DNA from: Rotaria socialis
Taxonomy: Eukaryota; Rotifera; Eurotatoria; Philodinida; Philodinidae
NCBI GenBank assembly: GCA_905331475.1
Contig: CAJNYU010003754.1
Location: 50,044-114,043, forward strand
Direction of reading: 5' to 3'
DNA length: 64,000 bases
Position numbers and translations under genes: made by a program. The notes under the pieces were generated by a model. That model ran no database searches. It was not told where the DNA came from and saw only the letters and a program-made list of their open reading frames with translations. The first letter of the stretch is position 1; each line of letters starts with the position of its first letter. Shown here in pieces: positions 47,727-58,304 of the stretch.

Positions 47727-50721
47727 CGTAATCTATAAATCATGGCCAACTACTTAACGTAAGAAATTCCAGCGTATTTCACAGTTTTTCATTGTTAGGA
47801 TTGAATTAACATCTTTTTCAAGTTTTTCTAACCTTCAATTTTACCAACTTAGATTTACGAGTTGTGATAGGAATATTCTCAATGATCGCTCTAGTTCTAC
47901 GGTATCAACTTCAGTAAATTTTCAATGCTAGCTTGATTCACACTTTAGATGATCGTATAGAACATATTCATTTCTTACATGAGATTATATTTACTACTTG
48001 ACAGATTGAAAATGATGAGAAACTAATTAAAAATAGTATGATGCAGTTAAAATTAGTATATAATAGGCCCTCAAAGATGCTTCGTCAATATTTTTACCAC
48101 AAACTTTCCCATTATTTAGTTATTGTCACTTTTCTTCTTTTTTTTTGGAAACTGATTAATATTTTTAAAATGCAGTTCCTATATTATTCCTTTATTTTTT
48201 CTTACGACTGATTTTTCTTCGCTAAGTTATCATTGATTAAACTTCTCCGTACTGTTGCTACTTGTCAGTGTGTTTCTGTATTCCTTTGTTGACAATAGCT
48301 TTTGTTCCTTCTGCTATTTACCATGATAATATTTCACCAAATGTCACGCTCTTCACATCGTAGTAAATTAAGTCACATATTTATGGGATTTACCAATGTA
48401 ATCATACAGTATTCACGCTTCACTCAAATAACAAAGTGGCGTATGAATCTCGAATTTATAATGGCTTTATATCAACCATAGTCAAAATCATTGTTATGAA
48501 AACTCCAGCTACGCCTATTAATTATCAGCTATATATTTACATCAATAATAGATATAAACCAGCAAGTTAGTATAGCTGAATTGTTGGGCTGATTTCATAG
48601 TGGTTATCTTGAAGATTTAAAGTGATGAATTTTCTCGAAAGTCGTATTGAAAGTGCGATATCTATTGACAATAGTACATTGACATCGATCTGTCGAAAAA
48701 GTTCGCATCACTTCAATGTTGACAGTGGTACCTTGTCTTCAACCGATATTTTCCTGTACGCTATTCTTAATATCATTATGTTACATATTGATGAATCTTG
48801 ATGCATTTATAAAGAAACTCAGATAAGAGAATAGGAGAATGGATGCCAAGGACTACACTGATTCTGCTCTTCTCATCACATTGAAAAATGACATGCCGAG
48901 GGTATTTCGACATAAAATTCCGCGCACATGATAAAAAATGAAGATAAGAACATATGATATCGGTTTCAAATATTTACCTTTCTTTATGTTGCATTTATTT
49001 TTATACCTTTTTCACTTTTTCCTTCTACGGGTTCTGTCGTTTTACTGTAGTTTTTCACTTTTATCAAGAAATCTTCAAGATCATCGGAGACAGTGCATAA
49101 TTTGTAATATAACATAATCTATGTTCAAACGGTCAAGTTTATGATATATATTTGTTATCGGAAATACAATCCAAAAACAATACATGTTTTGAAGTAAACT
49201 GGTTATCACGTGTATTAGAACAATGTAGTAGTTATACAACTATCACTCAGTTATCCCCACAGCGTAATCAGACACACAACTTTTATCGCTGAAAGTAAAA
49301 TGTAGCATATTCGAGTTTTAGGCTGCTTGTAGCTCGTCATCTATACGAGTTTTGTCGTGTCTTCAGTTTGCGTACAGCAAAAGTCAACTATACTTTTATT
49401 GACAGAGTGTTGATTGAATATTATTTGCGCAAGTATTTTAGCAAATATTCATATAGAATTTCAGTACTTTGATTTATTTTGACATTAGTGCAAAAAAGAT
49501 GAATCTCACAAGACGATTTCAATGTTCTCGGCAACTACTGCGAAAAGCTTTTAAGCAAAGTCGCACTGCACCTAAAATATAGAGTTTGCATCTATTGTTG
49601 TAGTCTCATTACATTACTGTGAAATACATCAAATGAAAAACATATGATAAGGTATAGTGTTCTCTGGAAAAGGATGTTTAGGTAAGTAAATTTCTATCGT
49701 ATTTATTACAGCATTTACAATAGAAAGTTTCTTTCTAACAAGCACCCTGCGATATATCTTATAGTTATTAACTGAATATTTTTATTATTCATACGTTGTT
49801 TTTCTTGATTTGATACTGTAATTATTGTAAACATTAAATGGACTTTAAACTAAATCTCTTGTACGTCTTAATTGAAAAATTAACACTCACACTAATTGTT
49901 TTAGAAAGTTACACGTTGAGATATTTACACTTTTTATGTTCATCGTATAATAATTGTGATAGTGTACATGGATCTGTGTTATTTAGGTTCTAGACGCAAA
50001 GAAAGTGATAGAATGGTTCACAAAAATCGATGCCGAAATAGACGACTTCTATTATAAGAAGGGTAATTAGTCTTTGATTGTAAGTGGACGCTCTTCAAAA
50101 AGCAAGCACTTTTTGATTCTTGAGACCTTTACATCTGTAGATTCGCTTCAGTTTTTAAATATTAGAGCGCTGCACTGGTTCTTGTAGAATTTGTCCTTCA
50201 ACTATTTATTATCTAAATACATTTGTTAACGGAAGAAGTTATCTCTTGTTCAATTTGGCTTCTTTTCCGGAACAACAATTAATGGTATTCATTAATAGTC
50301 TTTCAAGAGATACTGGTGACTGACAAAAACAAACGGCAAAATGTGTTTGACGACGCTTCGACGCTCATTATAAAATATACAGCTCTCGACGTTATTGCGT
50401 AACAATCTGTCCACTTCTTGTGCAGATTAAAGAAGAAAAGGAATCGGTTACTCGTTAGAAAGCCCTTCAAGTTTGAAAAGGAAGGATTTTATTCGTTGTA
50501 AGCTTTTTAGACATGGAAGACAGTTTTTTTTTTATAAAGAAGGAGTTAAGAACGGAGGACATGCTTGTGCAATTCAATTTCCTTTTATGAAATACAAGAG
50601 CTGGCACTATAAATACATAAATGAAAATGTTTCACTACGCGATTTTAATTACAAAATATCAACAGAAGAGTTTGTTACGATCGTATTGTTCCCATACAAT
50701 CGTAAGACGGAGAGAGAGATA
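47727..50721. other. Intergenic, no feature seen
   Basis: About 3 kb, AT-rich. I see no exon chain; short open frames are consistent with chance. Confidence 0.45.
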
Positions 50722-50794
50722 CCCTTTCTAGTAAAATGGTTAATACGTCTGCCCGGTAAGCAGGAGGCGCATGGTTCGATTCCATGCGAAGGGG
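50722..50794 (+). tRNA. tRNA-Thr(GGT)-like sequence, probably a pseudogene
   Basis: It folds as a cloverleaf: acceptor CCCTTTC/CGAAGGG (6 of 7 pairs), D arm GTA/TAC with GG in the loop, anticodon arm TCTGC/GCAGG around CCGGTAA, five-base variable loop, T arm CATGG/CCATG around TTCGATT. The pol III boxes are present (A box TAGTAAAATGG, B box GGTTCGATTCC). The anticodon would be GGT (Thr). Two defects argue against function: position 33 is C instead of the universal T, and the last acceptor pair is C-C. GGT is also unusual for a eukaryotic cytosolic tRNA-Thr. It could be a tRNA pseudogene or SINE head. Confidence 0.5.
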
Positions 50795-51042
50795 GATATC
50801 TTTTGCTCCGTTCTGTCGTCATTCGAAAGATAAGAGATATAACAGAGTTATTTCAGTGTAATGACAAACGAGTCATGATAACCAGTATACTAGCTTTTAA
50901 GTATATCACGATGCAACAGAAAGAGATTTGATTTTTAATTTTTACGACCATAGTTATGCGTTAGATATTCTTTTCTTTTCTAGATAAATTCAGATATACA
51001 CATGCCTCATACACCAATGTTTGACATTCGTTGTTCATCTTA

Positions 51043-53723
51043 ATGTCAGTCTATCGAGATGAGATCGATGGGCTGCGAGCAGTTGCTGTCATCCCAGTCA
51101 TTTTATATCATGCTGGTTTAACTAAATTTATGGCTGGAGGTTATATTGGTGTTGATATATTTTTTGTGATCAGTGGTTATCTAATTACATCTGTCATTGA
51201 GAATGAACGCGAAGAAGAAAAATTTTCAATTGTTCATTTTTATGAACGACGATGCCGTCGTATTCTTCCAGCCCTTTTTTTGATTTTATTTACAAGTAGT
51301 TTTTTTGCTTATTATTGGATGTTACCAGAACAGTTAGAAGAATTTGGACAAACTTTAATTTCTATCATTGGTCTTTCGTCAAATTTTTTTTTCTGGTGGA
51401 AAGATGATGGTTATTTTACAGCACTCACTGAATTAAATCCACTTATTCATACGTGGAGTTTAGCTGTTGAAGAACAATTTTATTTTTTGTTCCCGTTAAT
51501 ATGTTATTTTTCTGGCAAAAGACAACGTTGTCTGATCATTGTACTGATATTATTGGCTGTTCTAAGCTTTTTCTTTGCTCAATGGGGTGGCAATATCGAA
51601 TCTATTTCCAGTCATCATTTTTATTTATTTTCTCAACATTCGTGGGCATCATTTTACTTACCTTTAGGACGAGCATGGGAGTTACTACTTGGTTCCTTTG
51701 CTGCCTTTTATTTACGCAAAAACAGTACAGTCCAGTATGTATGAAGCTCTCCTTTATTTGCCTATTTTAGTTCAATTCGGTTACAAAAAATATCACAATT
51801 TCTAAACTTTAATTTCATTACATAGTATTGAATTCTATTTAAATTGGAGTAAGCAGTCGAAAACCTGATTTACATATTTCAAAAACTTCTATGAAATTAT
51901 AATCGTGTGATTTAATTGAAATAGAAAAAACCGATTCCATAGTGGAATTTTTTATGGAGTGTATGATAAAAGATACTTTTCTGACGGAATAATATCATTG
52001 CAGCAATCTAGTATAACAAGGCCTGTGAAAAATTCGCGGAGGAACATGACCATAATTGCACTTAATCATATGGATACTGTAAAGAGTTGCAGAAGATCAG
52101 AAATAGTCTATAGGTAGAAAATTTCTAGATCCACAGGATTCTTTTTATTGATATAAATAATGATTCAGTCACAGTTCGATTTATATGTTTGCCTAGAATA
52201 TGATTTCAGAGATTTCCTATTGAATTCTCTTCGAGAATAAGAAATAAATCTATTTGAACGAGAAACTAGTTTAAGTATTTACAAAGCGAATGTAGAACAC
52301 TGATTGTTCGCTCTGCCATTGCATAGACTTGAATAAATATTGAACTAGAGATTCACACATATTTCAATAAAATTCCGACAGTACACTAGTTGCTAACTTA
52401 TTTTTTCTCTAAAGAATAAATTTTCAATTAAACATCTTAGATGTCCTTTTTGTTTTTTAATTTTATAGATCCACATGGTACAAATGCAATGAACTTTTTG
52501 CCTTGATCGGATTTGTACTGATTATAATATCAATTGTATTCTTTGATAGTAGATACGTACCGCCATTTCCGAATTGTTATACTCTTATACCTACATTGGG
52601 TGCTACGTTAATTATTCTCTGTGGAACAAACAGTACATTAGTTGGAAAATTACTTTCTATACGTCTATTCCGTTGGGTGGGTCTTATTTCTTATAGTGCC
52701 TATCTTTGGCATCAACCTATACTCGCCTTTACTCGTCTAAAAACTTATGATACATCACAAATATTACCTATGTTAATAATAATAAGTATTGTTTTTCTAC
52801 TTAGTGGTTTGAGTTATGTTCTCATTGAGCAACCATTTCGTAATAAAACGCGTTTTTCAAGGAAACAAATATTTTTTGGTGCTTTCATTGCTGCTATGTT
52901 AGCATTCATTCTTGCAGTATTTCTTATTCAAACTGCCACTAGTCGATCATTACTTGATAGCAAGAAAAGTGATCCATATCTATCTGATTTAAGAAACTAT
53001 GGTCATTGGCAATATGTTGTAAAAGCATTTAATGTTAATGCTTTACAAAAACAAAAAACATTCTCAAATAAAACATCGGTAACAATGAAAAAACTAATAT
53101 TGATTGGTGATAGTTTTGCACAAGACTTTTATAATATGGCTGCTGAAGGAAAACATTTGATCAACTATGAAATTCGTGTGTATTTTATTTTTTCACGATG
53201 TCAAATTTATTTGGGTGCAGAGGATCGAAAACAATTCATTGAAGCAAAACATCATCGAACATGTACAAATGCTTATGAGATAAAATATGCTTTACCACTT
53301 ATTCGTCAAGCCGACGTTATTATTTTAGCTAGTAACTGGTATGAATGGAGTGCTCAACGTTTGCCTATGACATTGAAATTATTAAATTTAACTGGACAGC
53401 AACAAGCATTCGTTATTGGACCAAAACATTTTGGAAAAGTATATCCAATGGTATATGTTAGTAAATCCACTAAGTACCGAATTAAACAATATCAATATCC
53501 AAACACTGAAGTTATTAAAATCAATAATTTATTAGAACAAACAATAGATAAAGAGATATTTGTCAATTTACAAAAGATGATCTGTACTGGTTATAATCAG
53601 ACATGCCCTCTTTTTACTCGTGATGGAAAATTAATCTCACATGATGGGGCACATTTGACTAAATATGGTGCTCGTTATGTTGGAAATATTATTTTTAAAA
53701 ATAGGCCATTAAATAAATTGTAA
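51043..53723 (+). CDS. Acyltransferase-3 / SGNH hydrolase fusion (OafA/YrhL type)
   Basis: Membrane O-acyltransferase expected to pass acyl groups across the membrane to a glycan or lipid. Two exons, 51043-51734 and 52469-53723, around a 734-base intron; 648 residues, in phase. The N-terminal acyltransferase-3 domain has EIDGLRAVAVIPVILYHAG, GVDIFFVISGYLITS, FYERRCRRILPAL and HTWSLAVEEQFYFLFP, with about ten membrane segments continuing into exon 2 (SYSAYLWHQPILAF, then LIEQPFRNK). The C-terminal SGNH-like domain has the nucleophile block GDSFAQDF (444-451) and the DGAHLTKYGARY block with the catalytic Asp-x-x-His type end. This domain order and length (about 650) are common in bacteria. Nematodes and some other animals also have acyltransferase-3 families, so recent transfer is possible but not shown. 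The intron shows it is adapted to a eukaryotic genome. Convergent with the TCAF-like gene. Confidence 0.92.
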
Positions 53724-54141
53724 AAATCGGTCCCATTTTAAATAGAAAAGTAATTATAAGAAATCAATTTTTTTAACTATCGAAACTATTTAAACTTCAT
53801 TGAATATCTAGGTGTGAGAACTAACGCAGATTATTGCGTCCGTTTTTCAAACAAAAACTGTGAGATTTTTACTGTTTCATTGATTAAGCTTTGAGTCAAG
53901 TCTTGTTTATTGAAATAAAGAATAGAATGTCACCAAAAAAACCAGTTTCTCAGAAATCTCTTGCCAAGATATTCGTTACAGATGACTAAAACGTATTACT
54001 AGTGGCTAAGAAGAATCTGCGATTTAGTGCTGACAATTATATGTTATTCTTTAAACTTAAAAATATAATGTTTACGAGGCAAGCGTATAGCTCAGTTTAA
54101 TGAATCGATAAATATGTCGGTAGCATTTACTGGAGAAAAAC
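53724..54141. other. Short spacer between convergent genes
   Basis: About 420 AT-rich bases holding the 3' ends of the acyltransferase and TCAF-like genes; no other feature. Confidence 0.5.
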
Positions 54142-56593
54142 TTAGATTTGATAACGTTCTGGTGCTATCTTGATGAATTCATCAGAAATATTTGGAATTG
54201 TTAGATCATTAAGAGAGTCAATAGTCGATTGTGATATAGGGAAACCCCAAAATTTGAATAGTGGTACCAGATTGTATTCTACTTGACTCGAGAAAGTCTC
54301 AATCCAGTGGTCTATTTTTTCTTGATCGCTGTTGAGACTTGGCTGATCTTGTTCATATTGACGAAAAACGGCTTTAAAACTATCCCAACCGAATTCTCGT
54401 ATTAATTGTGCGTAGATAAAGAGAGCAATGCCAGGATCCTCTTTCCATTCGTCGAAATTTGATCCATTTTTTATGTACTTGCGTGTACTGGATATCTTAT
54501 CCTTGAGCCAAGAATGAATCCATACTTGATGATGACAAACAGTATCCATGGCATGCAAAGTAAAAATATTCGTCGTTACTTCATCAGTACCATCGTATGC
54601 TAAATGTAGTGTCTCAAAATAGATTCAAGTTACTGAAGTAAAATAATCGAATACAAACTCCACCAATCTCGCTGCATGTTATGACCCATTTCATGAAATA
54701 GGCCCCATGCACCATTTTCGCGCAATTTCTTGCCATTGAGTATGAAATCTTCCGATTCCGGATCAGACACGTTCATATGTGTGACAATGGGATAACCACT
54801 ATCTAAAAACAAAATGTTAGCCCTTAGTAACAAAGCGATTCGTTATAATTCGATAGTCTCACGCATATAACCAATCGAAGGTTGTTCATCGCACACGATA
54901 CGCTCGCGATATGTCGGTTCTGTGCCTCTCAATTCATGATGAGCAAGTACAATACTATCCCAAAATTGAAGAACCTGATCTAATTCGTTAGCATCTAAAT
55001 GGCGAACACTCTTCGAAGGAATATTGAACACAATATGTCGACCAGCAATATCTGCCCAAAGGCCTTGCGTATTTTGACGTTGATATTCCCATTTTGCCGC
55101 CCGGTTGGGATCAACTAGATCATATGTAGGAGTCACAACTACATTATGTAAATGAACAGTAATCGAATTCATTTCGCCTTTAGGACTTTCAAGAAAAAGA
55201 AGACCACCAAAAGCGGAACTCAGTCGAATATAATTGCCAACCAATGGTTTACATATAGAAATGCAAGACCATCGACGAAATTCGTTGCAGCTCTAATCAA
55301 CATATAGTTGCAATTGTACTATAAAAATAATGCATGTGTTAAAAGCATACTTCAAGATCATCACTATGGCAGCCGATTCGTGCTAACCACCCACTTGCAC
55401 CTATTCGCTGCAAAACATCAATTTGAATAGGGATGCCAGCAGCTACATAGTAACCTAAGAAAAACAATAAAGATAGATTTATTTCAAGCGATCGAAACGA
55501 CATTTAGTATTTTGAATATAATGTTGTATACCTGTAGAAAACCATTCACTGGAATTCGATTCAATATGACATTCCACATTCGTTTCAATTTCTGGTGGAT
55601 AATCAAAATCACCGGGGAAATCTTTTATACCTAAAAATCTCACACTTTAAGCAGTATTGAGATTGATTTCGTTTTACTTACCGAGAGCTTTGATACCTGG
55701 TAGTACACACAAAATACTACAAATGCCTTTTGATTGTTCTCGACATGAATTATCTCGAATCGGAATATTGCTCGATGGAATTACATCATGATTAGCATGC
55801 CTAACAATATTTGTTAGCGTTTCAACCGAGATTCCAGGTAACATATTGTCGACTTCTTTTATGGCTGCGGCGACAATCGATAAATATTTGATGTTACTCG
55901 GATTTTGAATAAGATTATGAAGAATATGATGTACGTTTTTAAATTCTACTAATTCGGGTTGAAAAGAAATGGGATTCGGACTATCAATACAGTCAGCTGT
56001 TAATTTCACACCAATATAGTCACAAAATTTTGCGAAAGGAAAATCCGAAAGAAGTTTGTCCTCGTTTTGTTCAAGCCAACCCCAGGTAGTTGCTCCGCAA
56101 ATTATGGCACTTCCTTTTTGCAAATATGAGTACTATAACAGTAAAAAGACACGTTCAACAGATCAATAGTGTGAGAAAAAAAAGTTATATGAACCAGATC
56201 ACTCATGAAGACATCATTCTTTGTATAATGTCCATCCCATATGAGTATTTTACCATCATGTACAACGTGATCCATTGAATCTATATCATTAATCGATATG
56301 AATTCAGCATCATGTCCTTGAGCAAGCCATTGTCGACAATTCTCGATAAAATCTTTATCTTCTGTTTCATCATCAAGAAAAATCTCTGTATAACTGTTGT
56401 GTGCAAATACTAAACATCGACCGTTGCCAAATCGAGCAGCCGCAATGATCACATTGTTGAAATTTTCACTGCAAAGAACAGCACGTGTGTGTTCTGTGAT
56501 TGGAATGAGAGTTCCAGGTGAGCCAAGATTACTAAGAGAACTGATTCCGTCAAATAAAATTTCAGATACTCGATCGAATTCGTCATCGGCCAT
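54142..56593 (-). CDS. TCAF-like protein with peptidase M60 domain
   Basis: Related to TRPM8 channel-associated factors and M60 (enhancin-like) metallopeptidases. Seven exons: 56195-56593, 55682-56132, 55532-55630, 55351-55454, 54863-55292, 54659-54802 and 54142-54599; 694 residues, all in phase. The start is ATG 56593 (MADDEFDRVSE). The N-terminal part resembles the TCAF glutamine-amidotransferase-like region (NVIIAAARFGNGRCLVFAH, GATTWGWLEQ). A beta-rich region follows with YYVAAGIPIQIDVL and ARIGCHSDDLE, then GGLLFLESPKG. The M60 core has GYMHSGYPIVTHMN, GAWGLFHEMGHNMQRD with the zinc motif HEMGH (530-534), and the C-terminal helices (GWDSFKAVFRQYEQ, LVPLFKFWGFPISQS). The second Glu typical of M60 lies in the ATYDGTDEVTTNIF segment. 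Human TCAF1 is longer (about 920). Proteolytic or channel-modulating role cannot be decided from sequence. Confidence 0.93.
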
Positions 56594-57759
56594 TTTGTTT
56601 TGCAACTTAACCGTCTAGTGAAAAATAATATTATGGATACGTCATGATCGAAATGTCACATTTCTATGACTCAATCGTTACTTTTCCCATAGGCCATTTA
56701 TCGACATTATTTTTCTTCGCATTTCTATCATTTCGCCACGTGGTACAGCATAGTACGAATCGAAATGATATAATCAATACAAATACGAATAGATGCCTAT
56801 TTCTTCCATTCATCGAATAATGTGATATTTTGACATTCGATTTTTAGTAATCTAGTGGTATTAACAATGAAATAAACTGAGTTTTATTTTTAGAAAGAGA
56901 TCGTATGCCACTGAACAAACACTGATCGAATTGTCATAGATGGCAGTATAAAATAACATTATAATTTAGTTGTACCATTGATAATACTAATCACAAATGG
57001 CACAGAGCGTTTTATTTCTTAAAACTCGGAATCTCATAGGAAAAATTCGTATGATCAAAAATAGTTTTATGGATTTTAACTCTGTGAAAATTTAGCTTGA
57101 CTTTCTATGAAGTTATGTCTAAATCGTTTAGGACATGAGTAGGGTTTTTCATAAAAGTATGGAATAGAGTGATGAATTTATTAACTACATAGTAAGTAGC
57201 AATGATTCATGTATTTTTCACGTTTTGCTATAGCATTCACTACTATATTTAAAACAAAACTTGTACATAGCTGTCAGTTCATATATTTGAACTGACCGTT
57301 GCAAACCAAGTCATACTGATGTACTTGTTAGAACTTTACAATTTAACATGAAGAATTAATCAATACACAGACAAAGGCATCGGTAGAAAAAAAAATAGTA
57401 TTCTTCGTTTCAACAGTATCGTGTATATTACAAAAAGGCTCTGAATAATTTTTTCAGAACTATTGTAACACATGCCCAGTCATAGAATAATATGATAAAG
57501 AAATCCTTCGGCTCTTCTCTTTTTGTGTACAATACAATCTGTAAGTTTTTTTTCTAAGCACTTAGATACAAGAAACTATATATAGACCATTTAGATCTTT
57601 GAAAAAATGAATGGTCACTTTCATCATTTTTTCAAAACACAATGAAAATCATAGATCCTACGTATATGAATCTCGCTGTTCTCCTTAGCAACTTCAAATT
57701 GTTTAAAATATTGAGATAAACTCATTAATCAAAACGAAACCTAGTGAATTCTATGGATC
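56594..57759. other. Intergenic, no feature seen
   Basis: About 1.2 kb upstream of the TCAF-like gene; presumably holds its promoter. No motif recognised. Confidence 0.4.
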
Positions 57760-57812
57760 CTGGTGAATTTTAGAATCCATCAGGAGTCTCCAGGAGCCGC
57801 TTTTCCCCCTTG
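57760..57812. mobile_element. Orphan end of the CAAGGGGGAAAAGC MITE family
   Basis: GCTTTTCCCCCTTG ends at 57812, matching the right ends of the elements at 27371-27605 and 58146-58296. The bases inside (CTCCAGGAGCCGC and ATCCATCAGGAG) form small palindromes. No matching left end is found, so this is a truncated copy; its left limit is uncertain. Confidence 0.55.
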
Positions 57813-58137
57813 AGATGATGGCTTCGAAGTTCGAACATCTTAGCCATTCAACCATAGCGGCAACCGTACCAAAATGAGTTCATGTGACCTAGTATTAAAA
57901 GATAGAGGATGCACGAATCTGTAATTGTGCATGTGCATATTCCATAACATAGAAGCAATTATTTAATATATAAATAAATCGACGACTGCATTGCATAGAA
58001 CATATTCAACGACGCCTAGGACATATGAAATGTATTGAAACCAGAATGAAATCTGTTTTCTGAAGCTCCTTTGTCGATAGGTTTCTGCTCTGCCATCAAG
58101 AACCTGATCAATATTACAAAATATAGAGCACAAATGT
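57813..58137. other. Spacer between two MITE copies
   Basis: About 320 bases. A GC-richer patch at 57815-57870 contains tRNA-like boxes but does not fold as a tRNA. Nothing else seen. Confidence 0.4.
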
Positions 58138-58145
58138 ATTGCATC

Positions 58146-58296
58146 CAAGGGGGAAATAGCGCGACTTCCGTACTTTCGTACTTCACGTACTTCCATGTAC
58201 TTTACTTGTACTTCCTTGTACTCCCTTATACTTCCATGTACTCTCATTCTACTTCCATCGTACTGCGAAGTACGGAAGTCGCGCTTTTCCCCCTTG
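58146..58296. mobile_element. MITE, CAAGGGGGAAA family, with GTACTTCC array inside
   Basis: The ends CAAGGGGGAAATAGCGCGAC and, inverted, CAAGGGGGAAAAGCGCGAC pair over about 30 bases, continuing into CTTCCGTACTT. The flanks ATTGCATC (58138-58145) and ATTGCATA (58297-58304) are an 8-bp duplication with one mismatch. The 151-base interior is mostly a degenerate array of TTCCNTGTACT-like units. Non-coding. Confidence 0.82.
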
Positions 58297-58304
58297 ATTG
58301 CATA

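Noticed and set aside
50473..50931. Long open frame of about 150 codons upstream of the acyltransferase
   Set aside because: It runs through the tRNA-like cloverleaf, its text shows no domain, and no splice or start evidence supports it.
57815..57875. Possible tRNA-Ser/Leu on the minus strand beside the orphan MITE end
   Set aside because: An A-box-like and a B-box-like motif are present, but they lie too close together and no acceptor stem can be closed.
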